Assembly (NCBI RefSeq): GCF_947179515.1
Contig: NC_067473.1
Coordinates: forward strand, 94,247,850-94,311,849
Direction of reading: 5' to 3'
Origin: Apodemus sylvaticus
Lineage: Eukaryota; Chordata; Mammalia; Rodentia; Muridae
DNA length: 64,000 bases
The notes below the pieces were generated by a model. The model did no database searches. It was not told the origin of the DNA and saw nothing but the letters and a program-made list of their open reading frames with translations. Of the stretch, positions 44,347 to 55,660 are shown piece by piece. Within the stretch, counting starts at the first letter, position 1. Every line of letters begins with the position of its first letter. Position numbers and translations under genes: made by a program.

Positions 44347-45956
44347 CTTCGATCTAATGAGATGGTCATATGGTTTTTTTCTTTGAGTTTGTTTATGTAG
44401 TGGATAGCATTGATGGATTTCCTTATATTGAACCATCCCTGCATCCCTGGGATGAAGCCTAGTTGGTCATGGTGGATGATCGTTTTGATGTGTTCTTGGA
44501 TTCGGTTGGCAAGAATTTTATTAAGTATTTTTGCATCAATATTCATAAGGGAAATTGGCCTGAAGTTCTCTTTATTTGTTGAATCTTTGTGTGGTTTTGG
44601 TATCAGCCTAATTATGGCTTCATAGAACGAGTTGGGTAGAGTTCCTTCTGTTTCTATTTTGTGGAATAGCTTGAAGAGTATTGGTGTTAGGTCTTCTATG
44701 AAGGTCTGATAGAACTCTGCACTGAAGCCATCTGGTCCCGTGCTTTTTTTGGTTGGGAGACTTTCTATGACCCTTTTTATTTCTTCAGGTGTTATGGGAC
44801 TGTTTAGTTGATCTATTTGATCCTGATTTAGTTTTGGTGTCAGATATCTGTCTAGGAAACTGTCCATTTCCTCCAGATTCTCCAGTTGTGTTGAGTATAG
44901 GCTTTTGTAGTAGGATCTAATGATTTTTTGAATTTCTTCAGTTTCTGTTGTTATATCTCCCTTTTCATTTCTAATTTTGATAATTGGGATACTGTCTCTG
45001 TGCCCTTTGGTTAGTCTGGCTAAGGGTTTATCTATCATGTTGATTTTCTCGAAGAACCAGCTCCTGGTTTTGATGATTCTTTGTATGGTTCTCTTTGTTT
45101 CTACTTGATTGATTTCGCCCCTGACTTTGATGATTTCCTGACTTCTATTCCTCCTGGGAGAAATAGCTTCTTTTTGTTCCAGGGCTTTCAGGTGTGTCAT
45201 TAAGCTGGTAGTGTATGCTCTCTCCATTTTCTTTTTGGAGGCACTCAGGGCTATGAGTTTCCCTCTTAGCACTGCTTTCATTGTGTCCCATAGATTTGGG
45301 TATGTTGTGTCTTCATTTTCATTGTGTTCTAAAAAGTCTTTAATTTCTTTCCTTATTTCTTCCTTGACCAAGTTATCATTGAGTAGAATATTGTTCAATT
45401 TCCACGTGTATGTGGGTTTTCTGTTGTTTTTGTTGCTATTGAAGACCACTTTTACTCCATAGTGATCTGATAGGAGGCATGGGATTAGTTCGATCTTCTT
45501 ATATTTTTTGAGGTCTGTCTTGTGACCAATTATATGGTCGATTTTGGAGAAGGTACCATGAGGTGCAGAGAAAAATGTATATTCTTTTGCTTTAGGATAG
45601 ATTGTTCTATATATATCTGTTAGATCTAATTGGTCCAAAGCTTCAATTAGTTTCATTGTGTCCCTGTTTAGTTTCTGTTTTCCTGATCGGTCCATTGAGG
45701 AAAGTGCAGTGTTGAAGTCACCCACAATTATTGTGTTAGGTGCAATGTGTGCTTTGAGCTTTAATAAAGTTTCTTTTATGAAAGAGGGTGTCCTTGAATT
45801 TGGCTCATAGATGTTCAGAATTGGAAGTTCTTCTTGGTGGATTTTTCCTTTGACCAGCAAGAAGTGATCTTCCATGTCTCTTTTGATGATACTAGGTTGA
45901 AAGTCAATTTTATCTGATATTAGAATGGCTACTTCTGGCTCATTTCTGGAGACCAT
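43905..45956 (-). pseudogene. Chimeric L1 ORF2 frame: EN-RT(part)-EN, 683 codons
   Basis: From 45956 it reads the copy B endonuclease (VAILISDKIDFQP, VGDFNTALSS, LSDHYGVKVV), the RT fingers and the start of the palm (STGPDGFSAEFYQ, MNIDAKILNKIL) up to MTISLD. At 44346 it changes in frame into a second endonuclease from copy A (RRQFYKPMVLGNE, VGDFNTPLSS), ending after HPKQKN. The join is ATTAGAT|CGAAGACAATTT. The frame lacks the FADD motif and the true ORF2 start, since the first 60 codons are in a separate frame (46158-45976). It is an accident of recombination or template switching that happens to stay open, not evidence of a selected gene. Confidence 0.9.
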
Positions 45957-46212
45957 TGGCTTGTAAAATTGTCTTCTAGCCTTTTACTCTAAGGTAGTTT
46001 TTGTCTTTGACATTGAGATGTGTTTCCTGTATGCCCCAAAATGTAGGTTCCTTTTTTCTTATCCAGTCTGATAGTCTATGTCTTTTTATTGGGGAATTGA
46101 GTCCATTGAAGTTAAGAGATATTAAGGAATAGTGATTATTACTTTCTGTCATTTTCAATGTACTTTTATATTTGAGTGGTTATCTTCTTTTGGGTTTGAT
46201 GAAAAAAGTTAA

Positions 46213-47122
46213 CTATCTTGCTTTTTCCGGGGTGTCGTTTCCCTCCTTGTATTGGAGTTTTCCTTTTATTATTCTTTGTAGGGCTGGGTTTGTGGAAAGA
46301 TATTGTGTAAATTTGGTTTTGTCATGGAATATCTTGGTTTCTCCATCTATTGTGATTGACAGTTTTGCTGGGTATAGTAGTGTTGACTGACATTTGTGTT
46401 CTCTTAGAGTCTGCATGAGATCTGCCTAGGATCTTCTAGCTTTCATGGTCTCTGGTGAGAAGTCTGGTGTGATTCTGATAGGTCTTCCTTTATATGTTAC
46501 TTGGCCTTTTTCTCTTGCTGCCTTTAATATTCTTTCTTTGTTTAGTACATTTGGGGTTTTAATTATTATGTGATGAGAGGTATTTCTACTCAGGTCCAGT
46601 TTGTTTGGAGTTCTGTAGGCTTCTTGTATATTCATGGGCATCTCTCTCTTTAAGTTGGGAAAGTTTTGTTCCATAATTTTGTTGAAGATATTTGCTGGCC
46701 CTTTCAACTGTAAATCTTCACTCTCATATATACCTATAATCCTTAGGTTTGGTCTTCTCATTGTGTCCTGGATTTCCTGGATGTTCTGGGATACAAGCTT
46801 TTTGCATTTTGCATTTTCTTTGACTGTTGCGTCAATGGTTTCTATGGTATCTTAGGCATCTGAGATTGTTTCTTCCATGCCTTGCATTCTGTTGTTGATA
46901 TTTGCATCTATGGCCCCTGATTTCTTCTCAAGGTTTTCTATCTCCAAAGTTGTCTCCCTTTGTGATTTCTTCATTATTTCTACTTCTGGTTTTAGATCCT
47001 GGATGGTTTTGCTTAGCTCCTTCACTTGCTTGTTTGTGTTTTCCTGTAATTCTTTAAGAGATTTTTGTGTTTCCTCTTTCATGACTTCTTCTGTTTGACT
47101 CACTTTCTCCTGCATTTCTTTA

Positions 47123-47163
<41 letters not shown>

Positions 47164-47456
47164 CTTCTTTATTGGCTTCTGTCCCTTGAGCCTTATTCTC
47201 CTGAATTTCTTTAAGTGATTTTTTGTGTTTCTATTATAGGGGTTTCTAGCTTGTTCCCCTGTATTTCTTTAAGAGATTCATTTATGTCCTTTTTGTGTTC
47301 TTCTAGCAGCATCATGAACAGTGATTTTAAATCCAAATCTTGTTTTTCTGGTGTGTTTGTGTAACCAGGACTTGCTGTTGTTGTAGAGTTTGGTTCAGAT
47401 GTTGCCATATTGCCTAGATTTCTGTTAGTAGCATTCCTGTACTTGCTCTTTGCTAT
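46213..47456 (-). pseudogene. L1 ORF1 of copy B, start codon lost
   Basis: The initiator position reads ATA (47456-47454) instead of ATG before GCAAAGAGCAAG. MATSEPNSTTTASPGY begins at 47408. Frameshifts near 47215 and a (TG)17 expansion at 47127-47161 break the coiled coil. The RRM and C-terminal domain read in 46761-46213 with a TAG near 46425. Confidence 0.9.
47127..47161. repeat. (TG)n microsatellite inside L1 ORF1
   Basis: About 17 TG units replace part of a coiled-coil unit after TTTCTTTAAGTT. None of the sister copies has a seed for it at this place. Confidence 0.95.
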
Positions 47457-48040
47457 CTTGTTATTTCTGGCATTAGTTGGTTTCGTCTATGGCTGGTGTT
47501 TGTGCCTCCTGTGATGCTGTAGGGCTATTTCTGCAACACTGGATGGCTGGGTTTCCCCTGTTACAGATTGCTGATGTGTTGTCCTCCTCTTGGGTGCCCT
47601 TGGAGCTCTAGTGTGCCTTGCCTTAGGTTGTCTGTGTGAACCAGGCAGTGCCCGTTTGCTCCTTCAGTGAGTGCTGATGGTCTATGCTGCGGGATCTTTT
47701 CCGAGTGCTGGTCACTCTGCTGGGCAGCTGATATCCCATCCGAGTTGGTACACACAAGGCTAGCTTAGCTGCTTAGGCCCTGAGTCTAGGCAAACCCTGG
47801 CAGGCTAAGGCCTGAGCAAAGTTCCCCTTGGTCTATGACTGTTAATTGGTTCTGTCAGGTGGCCAGAATGGCAGAGTGTGCGAGCGTTCCCTGAAAGTGC
47901 AGGGAGAGTCTGCTAGGCTAACCACCTCCTAGCTGGGTTGGCACATACATGGCCCACCGAGCATCCCAGGGGCTGGGGACCATCCAAGGCCTGTCCAACT
48001 TAGACCCCCCTGGTATGTTGGCCTCGGGCTATGACTCTTA
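47457..48040 (-). promoter_or_regulatory. L1 5' UTR, older relative of the 1393-2611 type
   Basis: Shared order with 1393-2611: CACTCTGCTGGGCAGCTGAT, CACACAAGGCTAGC, GAGCAAAGTTCCCC, GACTGTTAATTGG and TGGCCCACCGAGC. It is more diverged and ends at 48040 before the 5' tip. Confidence 0.8.
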
Positions 48041-50569
48041 GCTGTTTCAAGTAGAAACAAAGAGAATCACACAAAGACTCAACAAAACCAGGAGCTGGTT
48101 CTTTGAGAAAATCAACAAGGTAGATAAAACCTTAGCCAGAATAACCAAAGGGCACAGAGACAGTATCCAAATTAACAAAATTAGAAATGAAAAATGAGAT
48201 ATATCAACAGAAACTCAAGAAATTAAAAAAAATCACCTGATCCTACTAAAAAAAGCCTATACTCAACACAACTGAAGAATCTGCAGGAAATGGACAATTT
48301 CCTAGAGAGATACCAAATACCAAAATTAAATCAGGATCAAATAGATCATCTAAACAGTCCCATAACCCCTAAAGATATAGAAGGAATCATAGAAAGTCTT
48401 CTAACCAAAAATAGCATAGGACCAGATGGTTTTAGTAAAGAATTTTATCAAACCTTCCAATAAGACCTAACAACAATACCTTCAAACTATTGCACAAAAT
48501 AGAAACAGTAGGTAAACTACTCAACTTCTTGTAGGAAACCACAGTTATGCTGATACCAAAACCACAAAAAGATCCAACAAAGAAGGAGAATTACAGGGCA
48601 ATATCCCTTATGAATATTGATTAGAAAATACTTAATAAAATTCTTGCCAATCCAATGCAAGAACACATCAAAATCATCATTCACCATGACCAAGTAGGCT
48701 TCATCCCACAGATGCAGGGATGGTTCAATATAAGGAAATTGATCAATGCAATCTACTACATAAACAAACTCAAAGAAAAAAAACTACATGATCATTTCAT
48801 TAGATGCTGAAAAAGTATTTGACAAAATTCAGCATCCTTTCATGCTAAAAGTCTTGGAAAGAACAAAAATTCAAGGCCCATACCTCAACATAATAAAAGC
48901 AATATACAGCAAACTGGTAGCCAACATCAAACTAAATGGAGAGAAACTTGAAGAAACCCCACTAAAATCAGGAACTGGACAAGGCTGCCCCTTCTCTCCA
49001 TATATTTTCAATATAGTACTTGAAGTTCTAGCTAAAGCAATTAGACAACGTAAGGAGGTAAAAGGGATATAAATTAGAAAGGAGGAAGTCAAACCATCAC
49101 TATTTGCAGATTATGTGATAGCATATTTAAGTGACCCAAAAAGTTCCACCAGAGAACTCCTACATCTGATAAACAACTTCAGCAATGTGGCTGGTTATGA
49201 AATCAACTCAAGCAAATCAGTAACCTTCTTATATTCAAAGGATAATCAGGCTGAGAAAGAAATTAGGAAAATGACACCCTTTAAAATAGCCACAAACAAT
49301 ATAAAGTATCTTGGTGTGACTCTAACCAAACAATACAAAGATCTGTATGACAAGAACGTCAGGTCTCTGAAGAAGGAAATCTTAGAAGACCTCAGAAAAT
49401 GGAAAAATCTTCTATGCTCATGGATTGGCAGGATTAATATACTAAAAATGGCCATCTTGCCAAAGCAATATACAGATTCAATTCAATCACCATCAAAATC
49501 CCAACTCAGTTCTTCATAAAGTTAGAAAGAACAATTCTCAAATTCATCTGGAATAACAAAAAACCCGGATAGCTAAATCTATTCTCAACAGTAACAGAAT
49601 GTCTGGGGCTATCTGTATCTTGGACCTCAAACAATACTATAGAGGAATAGTGTTAAAAACTGCATGGTATTGGTACAGTAACAGGCAGGTATATCAATGG
49701 AATAGGATTGAAGACCCAGAAATGTACCCACATACTTATGGTCACTTGATCTTTGACAAAGGAGCTGACAAAGCTCCTTTGACAAAGGAGCTTTTTTCCA
49801 TCCAGTGGAAAAAAGAGCCTTTTCAACAAATGGTGCTGGCTCAATTGGAGCTCAGCATGCAGAAGAATACGTATTGATCCATTCTCATCTCCTTGTACTA
49901 AGCTCAACTCCAAGTTGATCAAGGAGTTACCTCCACATAAAACCAGACACACTGAAACTAATAGGAAAGAACTGGGGAAGACCCTTGAGGACATGGGCAC
50001 AGGGGAAAAGTTCCTGAACAGAACACCAATAGCTTATGCTGCAAGATCAAGAATTGACAAATGGGACCTCATAAAATTACAAAGTAAGGCAAAGGACACT
50101 GTCAAAAGGACAAAATGGCAAAAAGGACAAATATCAGGAGATTGCAGGTACTGGCAAGGATGTGGAGAAAGATGAACACTCCTCTACTGCTGGGGGGGGG
50201 TGCAAGTTGGTACAACCACTCTGCTGGTTCCTCATGAAACTGGGCATGACACTTCCAGAGGACCCTGCTATACCACTCCTGGGCATATACCCAGAGGATT
50301 CCCCGGTAAGCAATAAGGACACATGCTCCACTGTGTTCATAGCAGCCTTATTTATAATAGCCAGAACCTGGAAGGAACCCAGATGTCCCTCAATGGAGGA
50401 ATGGATAGAGAAAATGTGGTATATTTACACAATGGAATACTTCTCAACAATGAAAAACAATGAATTCATGAAGTTCTTATCGTTGGATCTGGAAAATATC
50501 ATACTAAGTGCGGTAACCCAATCATAAAAGAACACACATAGAATGCAGTCCCTGATAGGTGGATATTAG
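48041..50569 (+). pseudogene. L1 ORF2 (RT to C-terminus), broken
   Basis: Readable blocks: WFFEKINK (48100), MIISLDAEKVFDKIQHPF (48788), SGTGQGCPFSPYIFN, thumb (49115-49519), SKAKDTVKRTKW, and C-terminus TMEYFSTMKNNEF (50430). The catalytic motif reads SLFADYVIAYL at 49098-49130, so the second Asp of FADD is changed to Tyr. Many stops and shifts occur. About 170 bp (the KELKKLDSRKPNNPIK to REMQIKTTL region) is missing near 50118. Confidence 0.92.
49751..49792. repeat. Perfect 9-bp-arm hairpin inside a 26-bp duplication
   Basis: Arms AAAGGAGCT (49758-49766) and AGCTCCTTT (49772-49780) enclose GACAA. CTTTGACAAAGGAGCT occurs at 49751 and again at 49777. Sister L1s have the unit once and no hairpin. 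Confidence 0.9.
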
Positions 50570-50805
50570 CTCAGAAGCTTTGAATATCCAAGACACAATT
50601 CACATATCAAGTGAGTCCCAAGAAGAAGGAAGGAGAGTCCCTGGTCCTGGAAAGGCTTGATCCAACATTGTAGGGGAGTACCAGGACAGAGAAGTAGATG
50701 GGGGATGATTGGAGAATGGGCCGATGGAATAAGGCTTATGGGACTTATGGGAAGAGGTAAAGTGGGAAAGGGAAAATCATTTGGAATGTAAGCAAATAAT
50801 ATAGA

Positions 50806-51180
50806 AGACTCCTTTCCTCTCTTCTCTTCTCTTCTCTTCTCTTCTCTTCTCTTCTCTTCTCTTCTCTTCTCTTCTCTTCTCTTCTCTTCTCTTCTCTTCT
50901 CTTCTCTTCTCTTCTGACTCTTCTCTTGTCTTCTCTTGTCTTCTCTTGTCTTCTCCTGTCTTCTCCTCTCCTCTCCTCTCCTCTCCTCTCCTCTCCTCTC
51001 TTCTCTTCTCTTCTCTTCTTTCTTCTTTCTTCTCTCTTCTTCTATCTTCTTCTCTCCTATCCTTTTATCTCCTCTCCTCTTCTTTCTTCTCCTCCTCCTC
51101 CCTCCCTCCCTTCCTGGCTCCTTCCTTCCCTTTCCCTCCCCCCTCCCCCTCTCTCCTTCCTAACTCCCCTTTCCATGCCC
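50806..51180. repeat. Large (TCTTC)n / pyrimidine microsatellite
   Basis: About 22 TCTTC units at 50815-50915, then TTGTC-variant units, a (CTCTC)n block at 50961-51000, and mixed CT-rich sequence to 51180. It starts where the L1 3' UTR ends (ATATAGAAGACTCC). The Ser/Leu-rich ORFs here are artefacts. Confidence 0.97.
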
Positions 51181-52740
51181 TAAGCAAACTCTATTGTATA
51201 CACTACTTGTTCTATGACTGGCACCTCAGAGGGAAGGGATGCCCCAGCATGGGCCCACAGAGGCACCCCTTCTACCTCAACATACTGAGCTTCTGAGCTT
51301 CTACCAAACATATCCCCTGCTTCCCTTTCTTTTCTATAAGATACAGCAATCTGTCCATCTACCTATCTACCACTAAAGCAAAACAAACTGTTAATCCCTA
51401 GACAATAGCCTGAGGTTTTTTTATTGTTTTGCTATATGTTGTTATCTTATACAATTTTATATTATTTAAGTATCCTGGTATGACTTCTAAACTCAATAAT
51501 GAGATTAATGTGACTTTTGCGGAGATAGACATTTAGAGATTTCAGATATGTGACACTATGAATAACCAAGATCAGTTAAATTCATCACATCAGTGATTTA
51601 TAACATGCTTTATTTTATGACTCACTGTACCTGTGATATATGACAAAATCTAGGGTAATTATTTGAAGGATTCTTTCTTTGTATGCACCAAGGTGACATA
51701 GTCACTTTTAAAAGAGGTAACAAAAGTTAAGAGTAAAGGTTAGTAAAATTCTTAGAATAAAAATGCTGAGTGAAGACAGTGAAAGAGAGGAGAATAATGT
51801 CCCATTTTACTTTCAGAAGGCAAGCATTGTATCCTTAGTGATAGAATTTGTAATCTATTTCTAGTGGATAAACAAGATACCTGGGAGCACATGTATTGTT
51901 TTGTGGCTTTGTGGTCTCTCTCATAAGGAGTGTTCTTATACACTTTGACATCTTTGTTTTATAATTGTATGGTTTTTAGAGAAACATTATCTACAATGTA
52001 GTTATTTCATTAATTCACTTTTTAAAATATGGTTTGAATCTCACAATTCAAAATTAGGGTTCACTCATGAGACTGGACTCTGACATTTATCTTTAACACT
52101 CAGTATAAATTTTCTAGTTCTAGATATTTCCTTACAAATTTAATAATTTTATTTATATATTTACTTATTTAGTTTTTTTGGTTGTGGAAACACTAGAAAC
52201 CTATTCTTTACTTCTAATATTTGTTCAAACCATAATCCTATAAGAATTGTTCTTAATATTCATCACATTTACACTTTATGGATCAACATTAAACGCATAC
52301 CATTCTACTATTTCAATTTATTTTGTGCTCTCATAGAGATAAATTCAAAACACAGAAAACATAGCTCCCAGTTTCTATATGTAACATTAATAAATGACAG
52401 GTATTTTTCTATAAAATGGATGAAAATAGGTGGAAACCATAGTTGTTCAAGTTGAAAGAGAACAATTACATACATATCGCTTCATTTCACTTATTCACTT
52501 CCTCCTGTGTTTCTGTAATACAGTACTTATTTTATGTTTGGCGTTGTCCTGACTGACAGTATTTAGAATGTTCTTTTCCTGTCAAGTATCACATATGTTT
52601 TTACTGTTATCTACCCTGATATAGAAGATATTTTCTTTGAGATTTGGGGTCCTGAGAAGCCTCCATGACTCTTTCTCCTACCCATACTTTATCAATTATC
52701 TTGGACTTTGAAAATTGTTCCCTAAGGTGTAGTCATCTGT
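51181..52740. other. AT-rich gene-free stretch upstream of the kappa V pseudogene
   Basis: About 1.56 kb with no gene or confident repeat. No ATTTGCAT octamer (kappa V promoter element) is seen close upstream of 52815. Confidence 0.5.
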
Positions 52741-52814
52741 TTTAGTTTGAGATGAAAGCTCAGTTGTCCCCTTGCAGTGCTTGATCAGTGTCCTCCTCAG
52801 GCTGCCTCCTCAAA

Positions 52815-53570
52815 ATGAAGCTGCCTGTTAGACTTCTGGAGCTGCTGTTGTTCATCATTCCTGGCGAGAACACAGGAAAGGAAGAGAGGATAATGTGGAG
52901 GGAGGATGAGTCATGGGTCCCACTACTGATCACATGTATTCTCTTTATGTATGAGAAGCCTGGTTCTGTCCTAAAGGATAGGGCCTGTGAGTTTCCCATC
53001 TGTGAGGATCCAGGGGCGACAACGTGTGCCATAGCGATGAGTATGGACCAGATGGACTGAATCGGATATTTTGAGATATCCCTAGAAGACCCTTAGGGCT
53101 TTTACTTCATTTTTTATTAATAGGGGAATTTTACTGTATAAAGAACTGTTTGCTAAAAGAAACATCTCAATTGAAAGAAATATGGTGAAAGTAATAGCAA
53201 AGATTAATCATCAAGTTTGTATGATGAATAAATATACATTTCTCTCTCATAATTTCATCACCCAGTGGTAATGCTGTGATGACCCAAACATCCATTTCCT
53301 TGTCTCTCTGCCTTGGAGACCAGCCTCTATCTCTTACAGGTCTAATCAAAGCCTCTTACATAGTGATGAATACACCTATTTGTATTGGTACCTGAAGAAG
53401 TCAGGCCAGTTTACACAGCTCCAGATCTAAAAGGTTTTCAACCTGTTTTCTGAGTTGCCAGACACATTCAGTGGCAGTGGGTCAGGTACATATTTCACAC
53501 TCATGATCAGCAGAGTGCAACCTGAGGATTTGTGAGTATATTACAGCATGTAACATATTTGTGTTCTTCC
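52815..53570 (+). pseudogene. Immunoglobulin kappa V pseudogene (Igkv1-like), two exons
   Basis: A kappa V segment would encode the antigen-binding half of a light chain after V-J joining in B cells. Exon 1 (52815 to about 52861) reads MKLPVRLLELLLFIIP, a typical Igkv1 leader. It is preceded by the usual CTCAGGCTGCCTCCTCAAA, and the donor reads GGCGAG (GC instead of GT). After about 400 bp the V exon starts near 53266, behind CACCCAG, and reads VMTQTSISLSLCLGDQ. CDR1/FR2 read SLLHSDEYTYLYWYLKKSG and FR3 reads DTFSGSGSGTYFTLMISRV. Defects are a 1-nt insertion and Cys-to-Tyr change in FR1 (53318-53325), TAA in FR2 (about 53429), TGA before the J-proximal end (53531) and the second Cys changed to Ser. 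The subgroup is by eye. Confidence 0.93.
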
Positions 53571-53598
53571 CAGAGAGATGCAGACACTAAAAAAAAAA
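53571..53598 (+). other. Decayed 12-spacer recombination signal (RSS) of the kappa V pseudogene
   Basis: CAGAGAG (53571-53577, consensus CACAGTG) is followed by exactly 12 bp. Then comes a nonamer position of nine A (53590-53598, consensus ACAAAAACC). The position directly after the V exon and the 12-bp spacing fit a kappa V RSS. The heptamer retains the first CA but has lost the rest of its consensus, so V-J joining is unlikely. Confidence 0.8.
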
Positions 53599-54069
53599 TC
53601 TTTCCTTAATATGATCCAGGTGTGAAATAAGTTAGTTTGTTGTGAGGAAGAGGTGCTGATGAGCTTTCAACTACTTGTTGTGGTTGAGGGCTTCAAGCAT
53701 GAGCTCATTGTGTACAGTTTAAGTGTCATGCATTTCTGACCTCATCAGTTGCAATACAATGCTCTGGAGAATAGTGAACAGGTCTCTCTCAACAACCAGA
53801 AATGATGGGGGTGAAGCCAAGTGAAAAACCATTCTGATCCTACAGGCCTTGTCTGCCTTTGTCCCTCAGTATAAAATAAAGAAGACTGGAAACTCCAACC
53901 CATTCCTACATTAACTTATCCTTTAATAAACAATATCATCATTCGCCACATTTTATGCTTTATCTTAAATTTGATTGTGTTTATATAAATATTTTAGGTC
54001 CTATTTCACTTTATTTTCTCTTTGTGTAATGTATGACTCCTTAACTTTCAGAGTATGCCTTAACTTCTC
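53599..54069. other. 3' flank of the kappa V pseudogene
   Basis: No gene. Together with 62244-62680 this is the interrupted natural flank; the two L1s at 54084-62226 were inserted in it. Confidence 0.6.
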
Positions 54070-54083
54070 AAGAAATGTTTCTG

Positions 54084-55041
54084 TCATACAGATCTTTCAC
54101 ATGTTTGGTAAGAGTCACCCCAAGATACTTTATACTGTTTGTGGCTATTGTGAAGGGGGTCATTTCCCTAATTTCTTTCTCAGCCTGCTTATCCTTTGAG
54201 TATAGGAAGGCCACTGATTTGCTTGAGTTGATTTTATAACCTGCCACTTTGCTGAAGTTGTTTATCAGCTGTAGGAGCTCTCTAGTGGAGTTCTTTGGGT
54301 CACTTAGGTAGACTATCATGTCGTCTGCAAATAATGATAGTTTGACTTCTTCCTTTCCAATTTGTATCCCTTTGACCTCCTTATGTTGTCGAATTGCCCG
54401 AGCTAGTACCTCAAGTACAATATTGAAAAGATAAGGAGAAAGGGGGCAGCCTTGTCTGGTCCCTGATTTCAGTGGGATTGCTTCAAGTTTCTCTCCATTT
54501 AGTTTGATGCTGGCTACCGGTTTGCTGTATATTGCTTTTACTATGTTTAGGTATGGGCCTTGAATTCCTGTTCTCTCCAAGACTTTAAGCATGAAAGGAT
54601 GCTGAATTTTGTCAAATGCTTTTTCAGCATCCAATGAAATGACCATGTGTTTTTTTTCTTTGAGTTTGTTTATGTAGTGGATTGTATTGATGGATTTCCG
54701 TATATTGAACCAACCCTGCATTCCCGGGATAAAGCCTACTTGATCATGGTGGATGATCGTTTTGATGTGTTCTTGGATTTGGTTGGCAAGAATTTTATTG
54801 AGTATTTTTGCATCGATGTTCATGAGGGAAATTGGTCTGAAGTTCTCTTTCTTTGTTGGATCTTTGTGTGGCTTTGGTATCAGCGTAATTGTGGCTTCGT
54901 AGAAGGAATTGGGTAGTGTTCCTTCTGTTTCTATTTTGTGGAATAGTTTGAAGAGTATTGGTGTTAACTCTTCTTTTAAGGTCTGATAGAATTCTGCACT
55001 GAAACCATCTGGTCCTGTGCTTTTTTTGGTTGGAAGACTTT
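54084..55041 (-). pseudogene. L1 ORF2 RT fragment (inverted segment), open for ~320 codons
   Basis: Reads ESLPTKKSTGPDGFSAEFYQ, MNIDAKILNKIL, SLDAEKAFDKIQHPF, SGTRQGCPLSPYLFN and LSLFADDMIVYLSD (intact FADD) to the YLGVTLTKHVKDLYDRN boundary. The frame is uninterrupted, so the copy is young. It has no start, endonuclease or C-terminus and cannot act alone. Confidence 0.93.
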
Positions 55042-55660
55042 CAAAATGGGGTACAGAGTTAAACAAGGAATTCTCACCTGAAGAAATTCGGATGGCGGAG
55101 AAGCATCTTAAAAAATGCTCAACTTCATTAATCATTAGGGAAATGCAAATCAAAACAACCCTAAGATTTCATCTTACACCAGTCAGAATGGCTAAGATTA
55201 AAAATTCAGGAGACAGCAGGTGTTGGAGAGGGTGTGGAGAAAGAGGAACACTCCTCCACTGCTGGTGGGGTTGCAAATTGGTACAACCACTCTGGAAATC
55301 AGTGTGGCGGTTCCTCCGAAAACTGGGCACCGCACTTCCAGAAGATCCTGCTATACCACTCCTGGGCATATACCCAGAGGATGCCCCACCATGTAATAAG
55401 GATACATTCTCTACTATGTTCATAGCAGCCCTATTTATAATTGCCAGATGCTGGTAAGAACCCAGGTATCCCTCAACAGAAGAGTGGATGCAAAAAATGT
55501 GGTATATCTACACAATGGAGTACTATTCAGCCATTAGAAACAATGAATTCATGAAATTTGTAGGCAAATGGATGGAGCTAGAGAACATCATACTAAGTGA
55601 GGTAACCCAGACTCAAAAGGTGAATCATGGTATGCACTCACTAATAAGTGGTTATTAACC
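55042..55660 (+). pseudogene. L1 ORF2 C-terminal fragment
   Basis: KWGTELNKEFSPEEIRMAEKH, then the Cys-rich GCGERGTLLHCWWGCKLVQP, up to CNKDTFSTMFIAALFIIARCW. A TAA at about 55456 and GTGGTTATTAA replace the normal end. Confidence 0.92.

Larger units (their letters stand above)
44347..48040 (-). mobile_element. L1 copy B: 5' UTR, ORF1 and 5' half of ORF2
   Basis: Minus strand: 5' UTR (48040-47457), ORF1, ORF2 start at 46158, endonuclease and fingers up to the palm, where it meets copy A. Its 5' end abuts the 5' end of the plus-strand L1 at 48041 (head to head). Confidence 0.9.
48041..50805 (+). mobile_element. 5'-truncated L1
   Basis: It starts in ORF2 at the RT fingers (VETKRI) and runs to the ORF2 end near 50569, then the 3' UTR. 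It continues into a TCTTC microsatellite in place of a poly(A) tail. The 5' end adjoins the 5' end of minus-strand copy B. Confidence 0.93.

Noticed and set aside
50926..51296. Ser/Leu/Pro-rich ORFs in three frames
   Set aside because: All three frames are open because of the pyrimidine repeat.
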